DNA of 64,000 bases, taken from positions 248,001 to 312,000 of the forward strand of contig NZ_LT629787.1 of NCBI RefSeq assembly GCF_900105655.1, in the 5' to 3' direction. How positions within the stretch are numbered: the stretch's first letter is position 1; each line of letters begins with the position of its first letter. The position numbers were made by a program, and so were the translations under genes. Shown here piece after piece: positions 9,765 through 18,525 of this stretch. The notes beneath the pieces are model-generated. The model did not search any database. It was given only the letters and a program-made list of their open reading frames with translations, and had not been told where the DNA came from. The stretch is from Halopseudomonas salegens (GTDB lineage Bacteria > Pseudomonadota > Gammaproteobacteria > Pseudomonadales > Pseudomonadaceae).

Positions 9765-10505
9765 CTAACCGCCGGTTTTCTGCTTCAGTCGATAGCTCTC
9801 ACCTCCCAGCATAAAAATGTGTGAATGGTGGATAACGCGGTCGATGATGGGCACGGCCACGTTATCGTCATGGAAGAACTCGCCCCAACTGGTGAAGTCC
9901 TTGTTGGTGGTCAGGATGACCGAGCGGTACTCGTACAGGTTGTTGATCAACTGGAACAGGTTGTACCGGGCCTGCCGTGTCATCGGCAGATAGCCCAGCT
10001 CGTCGATGATCAGCACGTCGTACTTGCTCAGCTGATTCAAACGCTTCTTCAGCTCGCCCTTCATCTCTGCCAGTTCTAGATCCTCGACCAGTGCCAGAGC
10101 GGTGCGGAACAGCACCTTGTAGCCAGCCTGGACCGCCTTGTGGCCAATCCCAATGGCCAAGTGGGTCTTGCCCACGCCCGGTGGTCCGATGAACACCAGG
10201 TTGTCCCGGTTGTCGATAAAGCTGAAGTCCAGCAAGGCACTGACCTGGCGCTTGGTGATGGTGGTCTGGTGCCGGTAGTCGAAGGCCTCCAGATGCTTCT
10301 CCGAGGGGAACTGGGCCTGCTTGAGGTTGCGGCTCACGCGGCTGCTGGAGCGGGCGTTCAGCTCATGCTCGACCAGTGACTGGGCGAAGTTCAGGTAGGA
10401 CAGTTCATTGGCTTCGGCCTTGGTCAGCAGGGTGGCCAGCTCACCAGCGGTCGCGCTGAGGCGAAGGCTGCGGTACTGCGCGATGGTGCTGTCGAGCAGG
10501 CTCAT
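9765..10505 (-). CDS. istB: IS21-family transposition helper ATPase IstB
   Basis: 246-aa AAA+ ATPase, related to DnaC, that assists IstA in target selection. It has Walker A IGPPGVGKTHLA, Walker B VLIIDELGYLP and a sensor segment ILTTNKDF. The start ATG at 10505 (MSLLDSTIAQ) overlaps the istA stop as ATGA, the standard coupling in this family. A longer frame extends upstream but would run inside istA and is not used. Length is normal. Confidence 0.96.
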   Translation of the reverse strand: MSLLDSTIAQYRSLRLSATAGELATLLTKAEANELSYLNFAQSLVEHELNARSSSRVSRNLKQAQFPSEKHLEAFDYRHQTTITKRQVSALLDFSFIDNRDNLVFIGPPGVGKTHLAIGIGHKAVQAGYKVLFRTALALVEDLELAEMKGELKKRLNQLSKYDVLIIDELGYLPMTRQARYNLFQLINNLYEYRSVILTTNKDFTSWGEFFHDDNVAVPIIDRVIHHSHIFMLGGESYRLKQKTGG

Positions 10506-12022
10506 GGGGTCACCCCGTGGCCAGTCGACTGGCCAACCCGGGCGTAAGCGTTCAGGTCGGCGTGACTGACCTGGCTGCCAGTTACGGGAGCATAGTCCTG
10601 ATCGCTGATGACCCGCCCCCGCGCCTTGGCTTGCTGCCAGGCTTCGAGATAGCGCTTGAGTCCAGTGGCAGTCAGCTCGCCGCGCCCGCACAGCTCACCA
10701 AGCAGCGTCGTATCAACCGGCGCATGGGCCATGAGTAGGTCGCGTGCGGCGACCAACTGGTCCTTGTAGATGCGCGGGGAAGTACGCTTGAGCAACTGGC
10801 ACAGGGTTGCCCCCAGGTCATCGGGCAAGATCGAGTCGATGCTGTGCTCCAAGTCGGTGATGCGCTGGGCATGGTCGCGGTAATGGTTGTTGTTCTTGAT
10901 CATCCGGCCCTTGGCCTTGCACAGGTCATGGGTGGCGATGAGTTCACCGCTCTCCAGGTCATGGATCAGTAACTGGTCGTCCTGTGCGCTGACACCGACA
11001 CGGGCTTGCTGCCAGGCCATGGGTACCGAGTACTTGTTGGCCTGCCAGGAGATCAAGCCGGTCTTGTCGACCTTGCGTGTCTCCCTTGTCGGCGCCAAGT
11101 GCAGCAGGCTCTGCGGGACCAGATAGGGCTTGAGTTGGCTACGCTCCAGCGCCTCGAAATGGACCCGTGGATGCTGGCCCGTCGTGCCATGCAGGCGGGC
11201 GTTGGCCACCGTCTCAAGCCAGTCATGCAGGTGCTGGCGAACGGCGTTCTCGTCCTGGAACTGCTCACCGTAGAAGCAGTCGCGCTTGACGTACTTGACC
11301 CCGGACTCCACCTTGCCCTTGCTCTCCGGGTCATAGCCCTCGCACGCGTGGATGCGGTACCCGACGGTAGTCGCATACTGGTGGAAGCGCTGGTTCAGCG
11401 TCAGCTCACGGTACTGCTCGTTAATCACCACCATCTTGGTCTGATCGTAGATGCACTCCTCGGTGACGCCGCCGAAGTAACGGAAGGCCTCGTCGTGCAT
11501 CTGAATAAATCGCTCGGTGTGCAAGGGACGGAAGTCGAGGCCGACATACATCAAGCGGGAACAGGACAGCACAAACACCACAAAGTGAACGACACGCTCC
11601 AGGCCGCCGATCATGACGCCTCGCAGCTCACCAGGATCGACCTGACACTGGACGCCCGGTACCGACTCAACGACCGGTTCGTAATAGCGCAACTGACCGC
11701 TGGCAACCTGCTGCTTGAGCTCTTGCACATACCGGCGGATGCTCCGGTCTGACACCGCTAGGTCAACGGTGCGCTGCCTCAGACGACGGGCCAGCTTGAC
11801 CGCGCTGAGGGCTGGAAACTGACCCAACTGATTGATCAGATAATCACGGTGCTGGTCGAGCAACTTGGTGCGTGAAGGGTCAGCAATGGCAGTGCTGATT
11901 TGCACCTCATCCAGGTGCAGATACTTGCGTACGGTGTTCCGGGATATCCCCAGCTCGCGACTGATGGCACGGACCGACAGGCCACGGCCCTGGTCATACA
12001 ACCCCTTGATCTTGTGAATCAC
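10502..12022 (-). CDS. istA: IS21-family transposase IstA
   Basis: 506-aa DDE transposase. It has an N-terminal helix-turn-helix (LSVRAISRELGISRNTVRKYL) and an rve integrase core with Asp in QVDPGE, Asp in CIYDQTKMVV and Glu in SKGKVESGVKY. The start was placed at GTG 12022 (MIHKIKGLYDQG) because AAGGAG lies 6 nt upstream; a TTG at 12037 would add five residues and would overlap that ribosome site. The frame is intact from DNA-binding domain to C-terminus. istB follows with an ATGA overlap. Confidence 0.95.
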   Translation of the reverse strand: MIHKIKGLYDQGRGLSVRAISRELGISRNTVRKYLHLDEVQISTAIADPSRTKLLDQHRDYLINQLGQFPALSAVKLARRLRQRTVDLAVSDRSIRRYVQELKQQVASGQLRYYEPVVESVPGVQCQVDPGELRGVMIGGLERVVHFVVFVLSCSRLMYVGLDFRPLHTERFIQMHDEAFRYFGGVTEECIYDQTKMVVINEQYRELTLNQRFHQYATTVGYRIHACEGYDPESKGKVESGVKYVKRDCFYGEQFQDENAVRQHLHDWLETVANARLHGTTGQHPRVHFEALERSQLKPYLVPQSLLHLAPTRETRKVDKTGLISWQANKYSVPMAWQQARVGVSAQDDQLLIHDLESGELIATHDLCKAKGRMIKNNNHYRDHAQRITDLEHSIDSILPDDLGATLCQLLKRTSPRIYKDQLVAARDLLMAHAPVDTTLLGELCGRGELTATGLKRYLEAWQQAKARGRVISDQDYAPVTGSQVSHADLNAYARVGQSTGHGVTP

Positions 12023-12155
12023 AACCCACTCCTTCAATGATCTGTCCCCGGCCTGTGCATAAGGCGGGGGACGCTACATGGATCGGTGGCCTATGCCACC
12101 ATGGGTGGGTCAAAATTGTTGGCCAGAGGTGGGTCAGATTAATTGGCCATTAACA

Positions 12156-12599
12156 CCATGCCTGTAGCTCTGGCAGAAGTTTGTCGGTGACAGCATTGAT
12201 GGTGCCGTTGGACAGCTCAATATCATATAACTCAGCAATGTGAGCGCGGATGTCCTGGTAGCTGTTGCCGAGCGCAAACAGGGCCAGGATTTTGCGCTCC
12301 AGCTCATCGGTCAGGTGCGTCTGGTGTTTCTTGATAAGCTGGGGCTCGAAGGTGCCGCTGCGGTCACGGGGCGTCTTCAATTCGAAGCTGCCGACGGGGC
12401 CTTTCATGGTCTTGCCAGTCGTGCCATTCTTGCGGTTCGGCGTGGCCTCTTTGGCAAGATGATTGTCCAACTCAGCCTGCATGGCGGCTTCGGTGAGTTG
12501 CTTGATCAACGGCGTGAGAATGCCGTCTTTACCGGTCAAATCCTGGCCGTCACGCAGGGCTTGCAGGGCGGCGTCAATGTCGAATGTGGGTTTGCTCAT
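12156..12599 (-). pseudogene. IS256-family transposase, N-terminal fragment
   Basis: Encodes the N-terminal DNA-binding part: DGILTPLIKQLTEAAMQAEL, then NGTTGKTMKGPVG and RDRSGTFEPQLI, and QDIRAHIAELYDIELSNGTI up to LQAW, where the IS21-family element interrupts it. The start ATG at 12599 is preceded on the minus strand by AGAGGTGAACC, a plausible ribosome site. Beyond LQAW two or three foreign codons read into the IS21 end and stop. Catalytic residues lie in the other fragment at 8937-9698. Confidence 0.94.
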
Positions 12600-12704
12600 G
12601 GTTCACCTCTCTGATGAGTAGATTAAAGAGGTGACACAGAATTATGAACACTACCCCGGACACCAACGTAGGTGGTAAAATCGCCACCCTAAGCGAGGTG
12701 TCAG

Positions 12705-13867
<1,163 letters not shown>

Positions 13868-13897
13868 CCACTACATGGCGAGTACAAGGAGAGTCTG

Positions 13898-14890
13898 ATG
13901 GCCAGAATGTGGATGGTACGGGGTGACGCAGGGAGCTTATACGACTCTTTCCGGGAGCGGAAGGTAGTTGCGATAGGTTGGAGCCAACTAGCCCCCCACG
14001 CCAAACCGGGGCTTGAACGAAAGGAGATAATATCCCTTTTCCGCTCCCTTGAGCCGCAAATGAAAAAGGGCACGGTTATTTCAGGTGCTTCGCAAGTTTG
14101 GCGTTTCGTTAATGAGGTCAAGACTGATGATTGGGTCGTAACCTATTCTCCCGCCAATAGGTTGTATTTGATTGGCAAAATTATGGGGCCCGCCGAACAC
14201 CATCCTGAGTGGGCAGAACAAGGCATGCCGTTGGTTCGGGCTGTTCAGTGGCAGGAACGTGAGTTGTCGCGTGATCTCTTGGGCGTTAGCACGAAAAATA
14301 GTTTGGGCTCTACTTTGACCTTGTTCGAGGTGCCTCCTCTAGCTGCCACTGAGATAATTCAAGCACTTAACGGTAAACCCGTGCTGCCAGTTGAAGAAGA
14401 GTTCGAATATAACATCGCAGATCCGTTAGCAGATGTTGACTCACAGGCTTTAGAGCGAATTAAGGACCTTGTAAGCGAGCTGGACTGGGATGATATGCAG
14501 CAACTAGTCGCTGGTATCCTTCGGGCTATGGGCTACAAGACGCAAGTTTCTCCACCTGGCTCTGATCGTGGAAAGGATATCGTTGCGTCGCCTGACGGCT
14601 TTGGTTTTGAGCACCCGCGAATTGTCGTCGAGGTCAAACACCGCAAAGGTCAGATGGGCAGTCAGGATATCCGTGGTTTTTTGGGGGGGCGGCACAAAGA
14701 TGATCGTGGCCTGTATGTAAGCACGGGAGGTTTCAGTAAAGATGCTCAGTACGAGGCTGACCGCGCTTCTATCCCTCTCGCAATGTGGACGTTGGATCAT
14801 GTCGTGCGCGCGCTGATTGAACATTACGATGCGACTGATGCTGAAACTAAACGGCTTGTGCCGCTCAAAAGACTGTATTGGCCGGCTTGA
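13898..14890 (+). CDS. Mrr-like restriction endonuclease with an EVE/PUA-like N-terminal domain
   Basis: 330 aa. The C-terminal half is a restriction endonuclease fold: helix LERIKDLVSELDWDDMQQLVAGILRAMGYKTQV, then Asp in SDRGKDI (~221), and VEVKHRKGQMG (~243), the (D/E)xK element followed by Gln-type spacing seen in Mrr proteins. The N-terminal half (MWMVRGDAGSLYDSFRERKVVAIGW, then DDWVVTYSPANRLYLIGKI) resembles EVE/PUA-like domains that bind modified bases, as in some modification-dependent enzymes; that part is inference. AAGGAGA lies about 8 nt before the ATG and just outside the IS3 right end. Probably the former sixth gene of the upstream defence operon. Confidence 0.83.
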   Translation: MARMWMVRGDAGSLYDSFRERKVVAIGWSQLAPHAKPGLERKEIISLFRSLEPQMKKGTVISGASQVWRFVNEVKTDDWVVTYSPANRLYLIGKIMGPAEHHPEWAEQGMPLVRAVQWQERELSRDLLGVSTKNSLGSTLTLFEVPPLAATEIIQALNGKPVLPVEEEFEYNIADPLADVDSQALERIKDLVSELDWDDMQQLVAGILRAMGYKTQVSPPGSDRGKDIVASPDGFGFEHPRIVVEVKHRKGQMGSQDIRGFLGGRHKDDRGLYVSTGGFSKDAQYEADRASIPLAMWTLDHVVRALIEHYDATDAETKRLVPLKRLYWPA

Positions 14891-14970
14891 TCGGAAAATG
14901 GGGCATACGCCCCTGAAAAAATGCTAGGCCGTAAGTCATACCAGGCAAAAAATTATCAGAAGGGTTCGAC

Positions 14971-15819
14971 GTGCTACTTGAGCGCTTTTCCAAGGAACTG
15001 CCAACGATCCAATATCTTGGTACTGAGTATACTCAGCCATGTTTAAATGCCTTGCGGTCATTAATTCAATCGAGAGTTCCTATCTCTCAAGTAAGACTTC
15101 TTACCGCTGACGCTGGTCATAGCAAAATACACGGTTTTTTGATAAGCACAGAGCTAGATGAGCTTATTGCTATCCGTCCTGGGTTCGCGTCCGGCTATCC
15201 TGGAGAGGGCCCCAAAGGGTTAGCTAGTGCCATCAAACTACTACAATATTTTCGTTTTGAGATTGAGGAATATTCGGTTCCCCATAACCTGCTCAGTCGT
15301 ATCGAGCGCGCAGCTTTGACCTTGAAGGATATTAGGTTTATCGATAGCGCTACTCCTATCATGCCTATAAGGCTACATGATTACGTTTACGGCGCAGGTA
15401 TGTTTGAGCAACCGCCGTGCTTTTCGCTGCGGGGGTTTGAACCGTCCATTCCGTTAGCTCTAATTGATGACCGTCTGGCAGATTTGGTTATAGACTTTTT
15501 CGAGCACTCCAGTGCTCGTTTAATGAGCGGTTACGCTCGCTTGGAAGTACTCATCAAAGACCGGACCGGTTTAAATAAAACCGCAAGTGATCTTTTTCAG
15601 GCTGCATTTGGAGGAGCTTCGCCCTTATTGATCTGGCCAGATATTAGCCGAGGTGAGCAAGAGGGAAGGTTATTGCTTTTCAAAAGTGTTTACCAAACCT
15701 ATCGGAACCGGAGAGCTCACAGTGAAGTGGAGCCAAGCGAACGCCATGATTTGGCTGAGCTGATGTTGCTAAATAACTTATATATATTGGAAAGCTCTGT
15801 CGTAGCCTCTGGTAGTTAA
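14971..15819 (+). CDS. HEPN-like (TIGR02391/Ymh-type) protein of a defence island
   Basis: 282 aa, GTG start with AGAAGGG about 7 nt upstream. The N-terminal two thirds match no family I know. The C-terminal third reads DLFQAAFGG, then a basic YRNRRAH (~245) and LAELMLLNNLYILES, the layout of the TIGR02391 (Ymh) domain. RNRRAH fits the Rx4-6H motif of HEPN ribonucleases. Such proteins occur in abortive-infection contexts. It lies 80 nt after the Mrr-like gene and on the same strand, so it may be co-transcribed. AT-rich codon use compared with the core genes suggests acquisition. Confidence 0.62.
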   Translation: MLLERFSKELPTIQYLGTEYTQPCLNALRSLIQSRVPISQVRLLTADAGHSKIHGFLISTELDELIAIRPGFASGYPGEGPKGLASAIKLLQYFRFEIEEYSVPHNLLSRIERAALTLKDIRFIDSATPIMPIRLHDYVYGAGMFEQPPCFSLRGFEPSIPLALIDDRLADLVIDFFEHSSARLMSGYARLEVLIKDRTGLNKTASDLFQAAFGGASPLLIWPDISRGEQEGRLLLFKSVYQTYRNRRAHSEVEPSERHDLAELMLLNNLYILESSVVASGS

Positions 15820-15936
15820 TTCTGACGATTATGATCCGAACTAAAAGCTGCCAGACCTTTTTCTGTCGGTTTTTGCTGAATCAGGCAGCACGATTGCTAG
15901 ACAATCCCACTCGATACTGCATAAAAGTGGACAGAT

Positions 15937-16329
15937 TTATTTTCTCTTAGGCTTAGCCCCCCTTGAGATGGCGTTGACCCCCTTGCGACCTGCCTCATCA
16001 TTTTTGCCAGTGGCAGCTACGCCGTTTCGCTTGCCAGTAATAACGCGACTTCTGTTTGCAGGCAGCGCCGCCATCAGCCCCATGCGCAGGCCAAACTTGC
16101 GCAATATCGAATCGACGGTGCTCAGCGTCGGATTACCTTTGTCGGTTTCCAGCTGATAGAGGGCTCTGGTGGACATGCCGCACATTTCAGCAAAGGTTTC
16201 CTGATCGAAACCAGTAACCTCCAACCGAAGCCTGCGTATCGCCATGCCGAGGGTTATTTCACCATCAGTGTGCATCTGGATGATCTCGTCGATCAGTTGC
16301 TTGCGCTGTTCTCCGGTCATGGTGTTCAT
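15937..16329 (-). CDS. hipB: HipB-like antitoxin, XRE-family DNA-binding protein
   Basis: 130 aa. The helix-turn-helix is FDQETFAEMCGMSTRALYQLETDKGNPTLSTVDSILRKFG, followed by a basic, Gly/Lys-rich tail ending GAKPKRK. It should bind HipA and repress the operon. The start at 16329 was chosen because it overlaps the hipA stop as ATGA; an upstream ATG (16341) would add four residues. The gene follows hipA, the reverse of the hipB-hipA order in E. coli. Confidence 0.85.
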   Translation of the reverse strand: MNTMTGEQRKQLIDEIIQMHTDGEITLGMAIRRLRLEVTGFDQETFAEMCGMSTRALYQLETDKGNPTLSTVDSILRKFGLRMGLMAALPANRSRVITGKRNGVAATGKNDEAGRKGVNAISRGAKPKRK

Positions 16330-17642
16330 AGCAGTTCCCATAGCTTGAGGTGCTTCTCCAGGTCGTTGACGGGAATAGCCTTTGATTGGCGAATATCCAG
16401 GGGCATATTCACGAGTAAATCCGGCAGCGCTTTGAGCCCTTCGGCGACATTACGGATGCGGTCATACAGATCATCCGGGGCATACCATTCCGGGAAGCAG
16501 GCACAGATCTCGCGCCATTTTGGGCTGCCTTTTTTTTCGGCTTCCCATTTGGTTGCCCGGGTTACCCCTTCTGCATCCAGAACCATCGGGGCAAGGTCGT
16601 AGATCGGGGCCAGATCAAACCTTTCCCGGTAGCGGAGTATGGATGTGTTGCGACCGTGGTTGTCGCTGTTGCCAAGGATTCGGTTTAGCAGGTCTCGACG
16701 TATGTACTCAAAGATCAATTCTGGAATCTCAGCGGTCTGCCCGCTCAAGCACCACAACTCAATCAGCTTCGCCAGCACAGCCTCATGCTTGAGCCTGGAG
16801 CCAGGCTCGGTGTTACCCAGTAAGGAGTAAACCGATTCAACAGGGATACGCTCGACGTATTCGCCATCCACGATTCGGTCAAAGCGTGGCATCCAGAGAC
16901 TTGGCTTGTCGGCTTCTTCCAGGCTCAAACCTTTCGTTGAAACGGTATTCAAGCCCAGGCTGGCAACTGCTTTGTAGTATTCGTATTCAGCGCGAAGGAT
17001 GTTCTTGTCGTTCTCTGTCACCGAGTTCCGAGCAAACTTGACCAACCAATGTGATTGAGCCAGGGAATCATCCAGCATGGCATCTGCGTAAAGCAGTCCG
17101 TCGCGCCCCTCGACCAGCAACAGCTTGGGTGCCTCACCCTGAGCACCAGTGGCACCACTCATTGCAGCCCCAGCTTCATAGGCGTACTCCAGAAAGTCGT
17201 TGCTGCGCGCAACCACTGCCTGGCGAGGAAAAGCTTCGGCGCCGCTTTCCTCAAGGGCTTCAACGGACTCTTTTACGCGTAAATTGCCGATAGGTGATGG
17301 CGTGCATCGACCCAGTAAAAACAGATCAAGATCCACTTCAGGCGGCTTTTCATCATGGAATCGTTTTAACAGCGACTTCCTGGCATGGCCAGCTGGAATG
17401 ATGTCGAGAATAAAGGCGGGGAAGCCCTTGGTATCCACAGGGCTCCAGTTGACCGGCAAGTTAACGCTGACCGCCTGCTCGAATGTGCTTTCTATCTCGG
17501 CATAGAAGTCATGCAGGTAAGCCGTGTTGTACGAGGTGGTTATGCGCGAGTCCGCAACAGCCTGCGTATCAGCGATGCTCAGCTCAAAAGCGTCGTGCCA
17601 TTGGCCGTTTACATAGATTTGTAGGGTAAGCGCTTCGTACAT
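16326..17642 (-). CDS. hipA: HipA-family serine/threonine kinase toxin
   Basis: 438-aa toxin kinase. It has an N-terminal HipA_N subdomain, the regulatory Ser/Gly loop SGATGAQGEAPKLLL, the lysine segment WLVKFARN, the catalytic loop ILGNSDNHGRN (~322-333) and the Mg-binding DLAPIYDLAPM. Family members phosphorylate glutamyl-tRNA synthetase or other synthetases and cause dormancy; the target here is unknown. The start was placed at MYEALTLQIYVNG (ATG 17642), which leaves a perfect inverted repeat just upstream; in-frame ATGs up to 17681 are alternatives. Full length, so not a split HipS/HipT system. Confidence 0.9.
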   Translation of the reverse strand: MYEALTLQIYVNGQWHDAFELSIADTQAVADSRITTSYNTAYLHDFYAEIESTFEQAVSVNLPVNWSPVDTKGFPAFILDIIPAGHARKSLLKRFHDEKPPEVDLDLFLLGRCTPSPIGNLRVKESVEALEESGAEAFPRQAVVARSNDFLEYAYEAGAAMSGATGAQGEAPKLLLVEGRDGLLYADAMLDDSLAQSHWLVKFARNSVTENDKNILRAEYEYYKAVASLGLNTVSTKGLSLEEADKPSLWMPRFDRIVDGEYVERIPVESVYSLLGNTEPGSRLKHEAVLAKLIELWCLSGQTAEIPELIFEYIRRDLLNRILGNSDNHGRNTSILRYRERFDLAPIYDLAPMVLDAEGVTRATKWEAEKKGSPKWREICACFPEWYAPDDLYDRIRNVAEGLKALPDLLVNMPLDIRQSKAIPVNDLEKHLKLWELL

Positions 17643-17654
17643 TGCGGCAGGCTC

Positions 17655-17676
17655 AATCAGCATTAATATGCTGATT
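17655..17676. promoter_or_regulatory. Candidate operator of the hipA-hipB operon
   Basis: Perfect inverted repeat: AATCAGCAT, a 4-nt AT spacer, then ATGCTGATT, starting 12 nt upstream of the chosen hipA start. HipB-type antitoxins autoregulate by binding palindromes at their own promoter, so this is the natural candidate site. The sequence differs from the E. coli TATCC-N8-GGATA site. Confidence 0.55.
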
Positions 17677-17862
17677 ACCATAGATCATGGGGGATTAGTC
17701 GGCAATATAAATCTTGATGCTGCTTTATTCTGCATATAACCGGCAATTTAATTCCGATATGATCTTGTCTGCCCCGTTTTACCTGGTCGGCATCAACGCC
17801 GCTATATGCTCAGAATGCTAAGATCAATCATGCTTCTGAATCCCACTCACAAAGGCACCCAC

Positions 17863-18069
17863 ATGCACCTGGTCCCCTACATTTTCCTGTTTCTGGTCGG
17901 CATGCTCGGCCTGCTGTTGCTGACGGTTGATCCGGAGGGTGGCTACCACTGGATGGGTTACACGGGTGTGCGCAGAGGCCCTTTAGACGTTGGCGTGGTG
18001 CGGGTGGTGGGGGCGGTGCTGGTTGTGCTTGCGGTGTTGCCGCTGCTTAAAAATAAAAGGAAACGTTGA
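17863..18069 (+). CDS. Small two-helix membrane protein of unknown function
   Basis: 68 aa from the ATG at 17863, preceded by AAAGG about 8 nt upstream. There are two hydrophobic stretches, LVPYIFLFLVGMLGLLLLTV and VVRVVGAVLVVLAVLPLL, separated by a short loop with GGYHWMGYTGVRRG, and a basic tail KNKRKR that suggests a cytoplasmic C-terminus. I do not recognise the family. It converges on the CWC-protein gene with 2 nt between stop codons. Confidence 0.6.
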   Translation: MHLVPYIFLFLVGMLGLLLLTVDPEGGYHWMGYTGVRRGPLDVGVVRVVGAVLVVLAVLPLLKNKRKR

Positions 18070-18071
18070 AC

Positions 18072-18293
18072 TCAGGTCTGATCAGCGTTGCTGTCAGTTC
18101 CCGTCGCACAGGCCTGGCAAATGCAGGTTTTGTTGATCTGATCCTGTGGTATTCGTTCCAACGCATCCGGGCTGATGCTGGCGCTCATGCACCAGCAATC
18201 GGCGACGGTCTGGCCGGGCTTGGTCATGGCACAGTTGCTGCCGCCGCTACAGAGCGGGCAGGTGTTTGTGTTGCGGGGGCTGTTATCGGTCAT
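18072..18293 (-). CDS. Cysteine-rich CWC family protein
   Basis: 73 aa with the CWC-family pattern: CPLCSGGSNCAM near the start, DCWCM in the middle and CICQACA near the end, eight cysteines in all. Small proteins of this family (PF14375, from memory) are probably metal binding; the function is unknown. No signal peptide. ATG start, monocistronic, and convergent with the small membrane protein gene. Confidence 0.8.
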   Translation of the reverse strand: MTDNSPRNTNTCPLCSGGSNCAMTKPGQTVADCWCMSASISPDALERIPQDQINKTCICQACATGTDSNADQT

Positions 18294-18525
18294 GCCGAAA
18301 AGGTGACAGGTTTTGGGTCACAAGTCACCGGGTAAGTCGCTTTCTGCACCTTGCCACCTGGCTTGGGCGATGCCGATGGTCGTCGCCATGACCGCCTGTT
18401 CTGCCGGGCAGTCCAACAACTTCTGCTTCAAACCCATCGATTTCCAAATCGTTCGCTGCAGTGATTAGGTGAAATGGCTACCCTTGGGTATGTGAGCCAT
18501 TTTATTACGCATACATGAGCCGCGA

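Larger units (their letters stand above)
9704..12155 (-). mobile_element. IS21-family insertion sequence, complete, innermost element of the nest
   Basis: 2452 bp. The left end reads TGTCAATGGCC (9704) and the right end is the complement of TGTTAATGGCC (ending at 12155), so the terminal repeats start TG and end CA with one mismatch in 11. CCATG lies immediately outside both ends (9699-9703 and 12156-12160), a 5-bp target duplication. Further subterminal GACCCAC/GTGGGTC copies occur near both ends, as in IS21 multi-repeat ends. istA and istB are both open and overlap by 4 nt, so the element looks capable of transposition. It is the youngest of the three insertions. Confidence 0.95.
8901..12654 (-). 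mobile_element. IS256-family insertion sequence, inserted in the IS3 element and itself interrupted
   Basis: Terminal inverted repeats: the left end reads GAGGGTGTTC at 8901, and the right end has GGTGACACAGA at about 12630-12640 running to GAACAC. The arms pair over about 22 bp with two mismatches. CCCGGACAC is present at 8892-8900 and again at 12655-12663, a 9-bp target duplication inside the IS3 left end. Without the IS21-family insert the element is about 1.3 kb with a single 401-aa transposase on the minus strand, as expected for IS256. It is now non-autonomous because the transposase gene is split. Confidence 0.93.

Noticed and set aside
11006..11752. 248-codon open frame on the plus strand inside the IS21 element
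   Set aside because: Complement of istA; Leu/Val-rich shadow with no motif, while istA has the full DDE core.
14905..14920. GGGGC/GCCCC hairpin after the Mrr-like gene as a terminator
   Set aside because: The stem is only 5 bp and is followed on the plus strand by TGAAAAAA, not a T-run, so it does not support a terminator for that gene.
15937..17642. Three-component HipBST system
   Set aside because: HipA is full length (about 438 aa) with its N-terminal domain fused; no separate small HipS gene is present.
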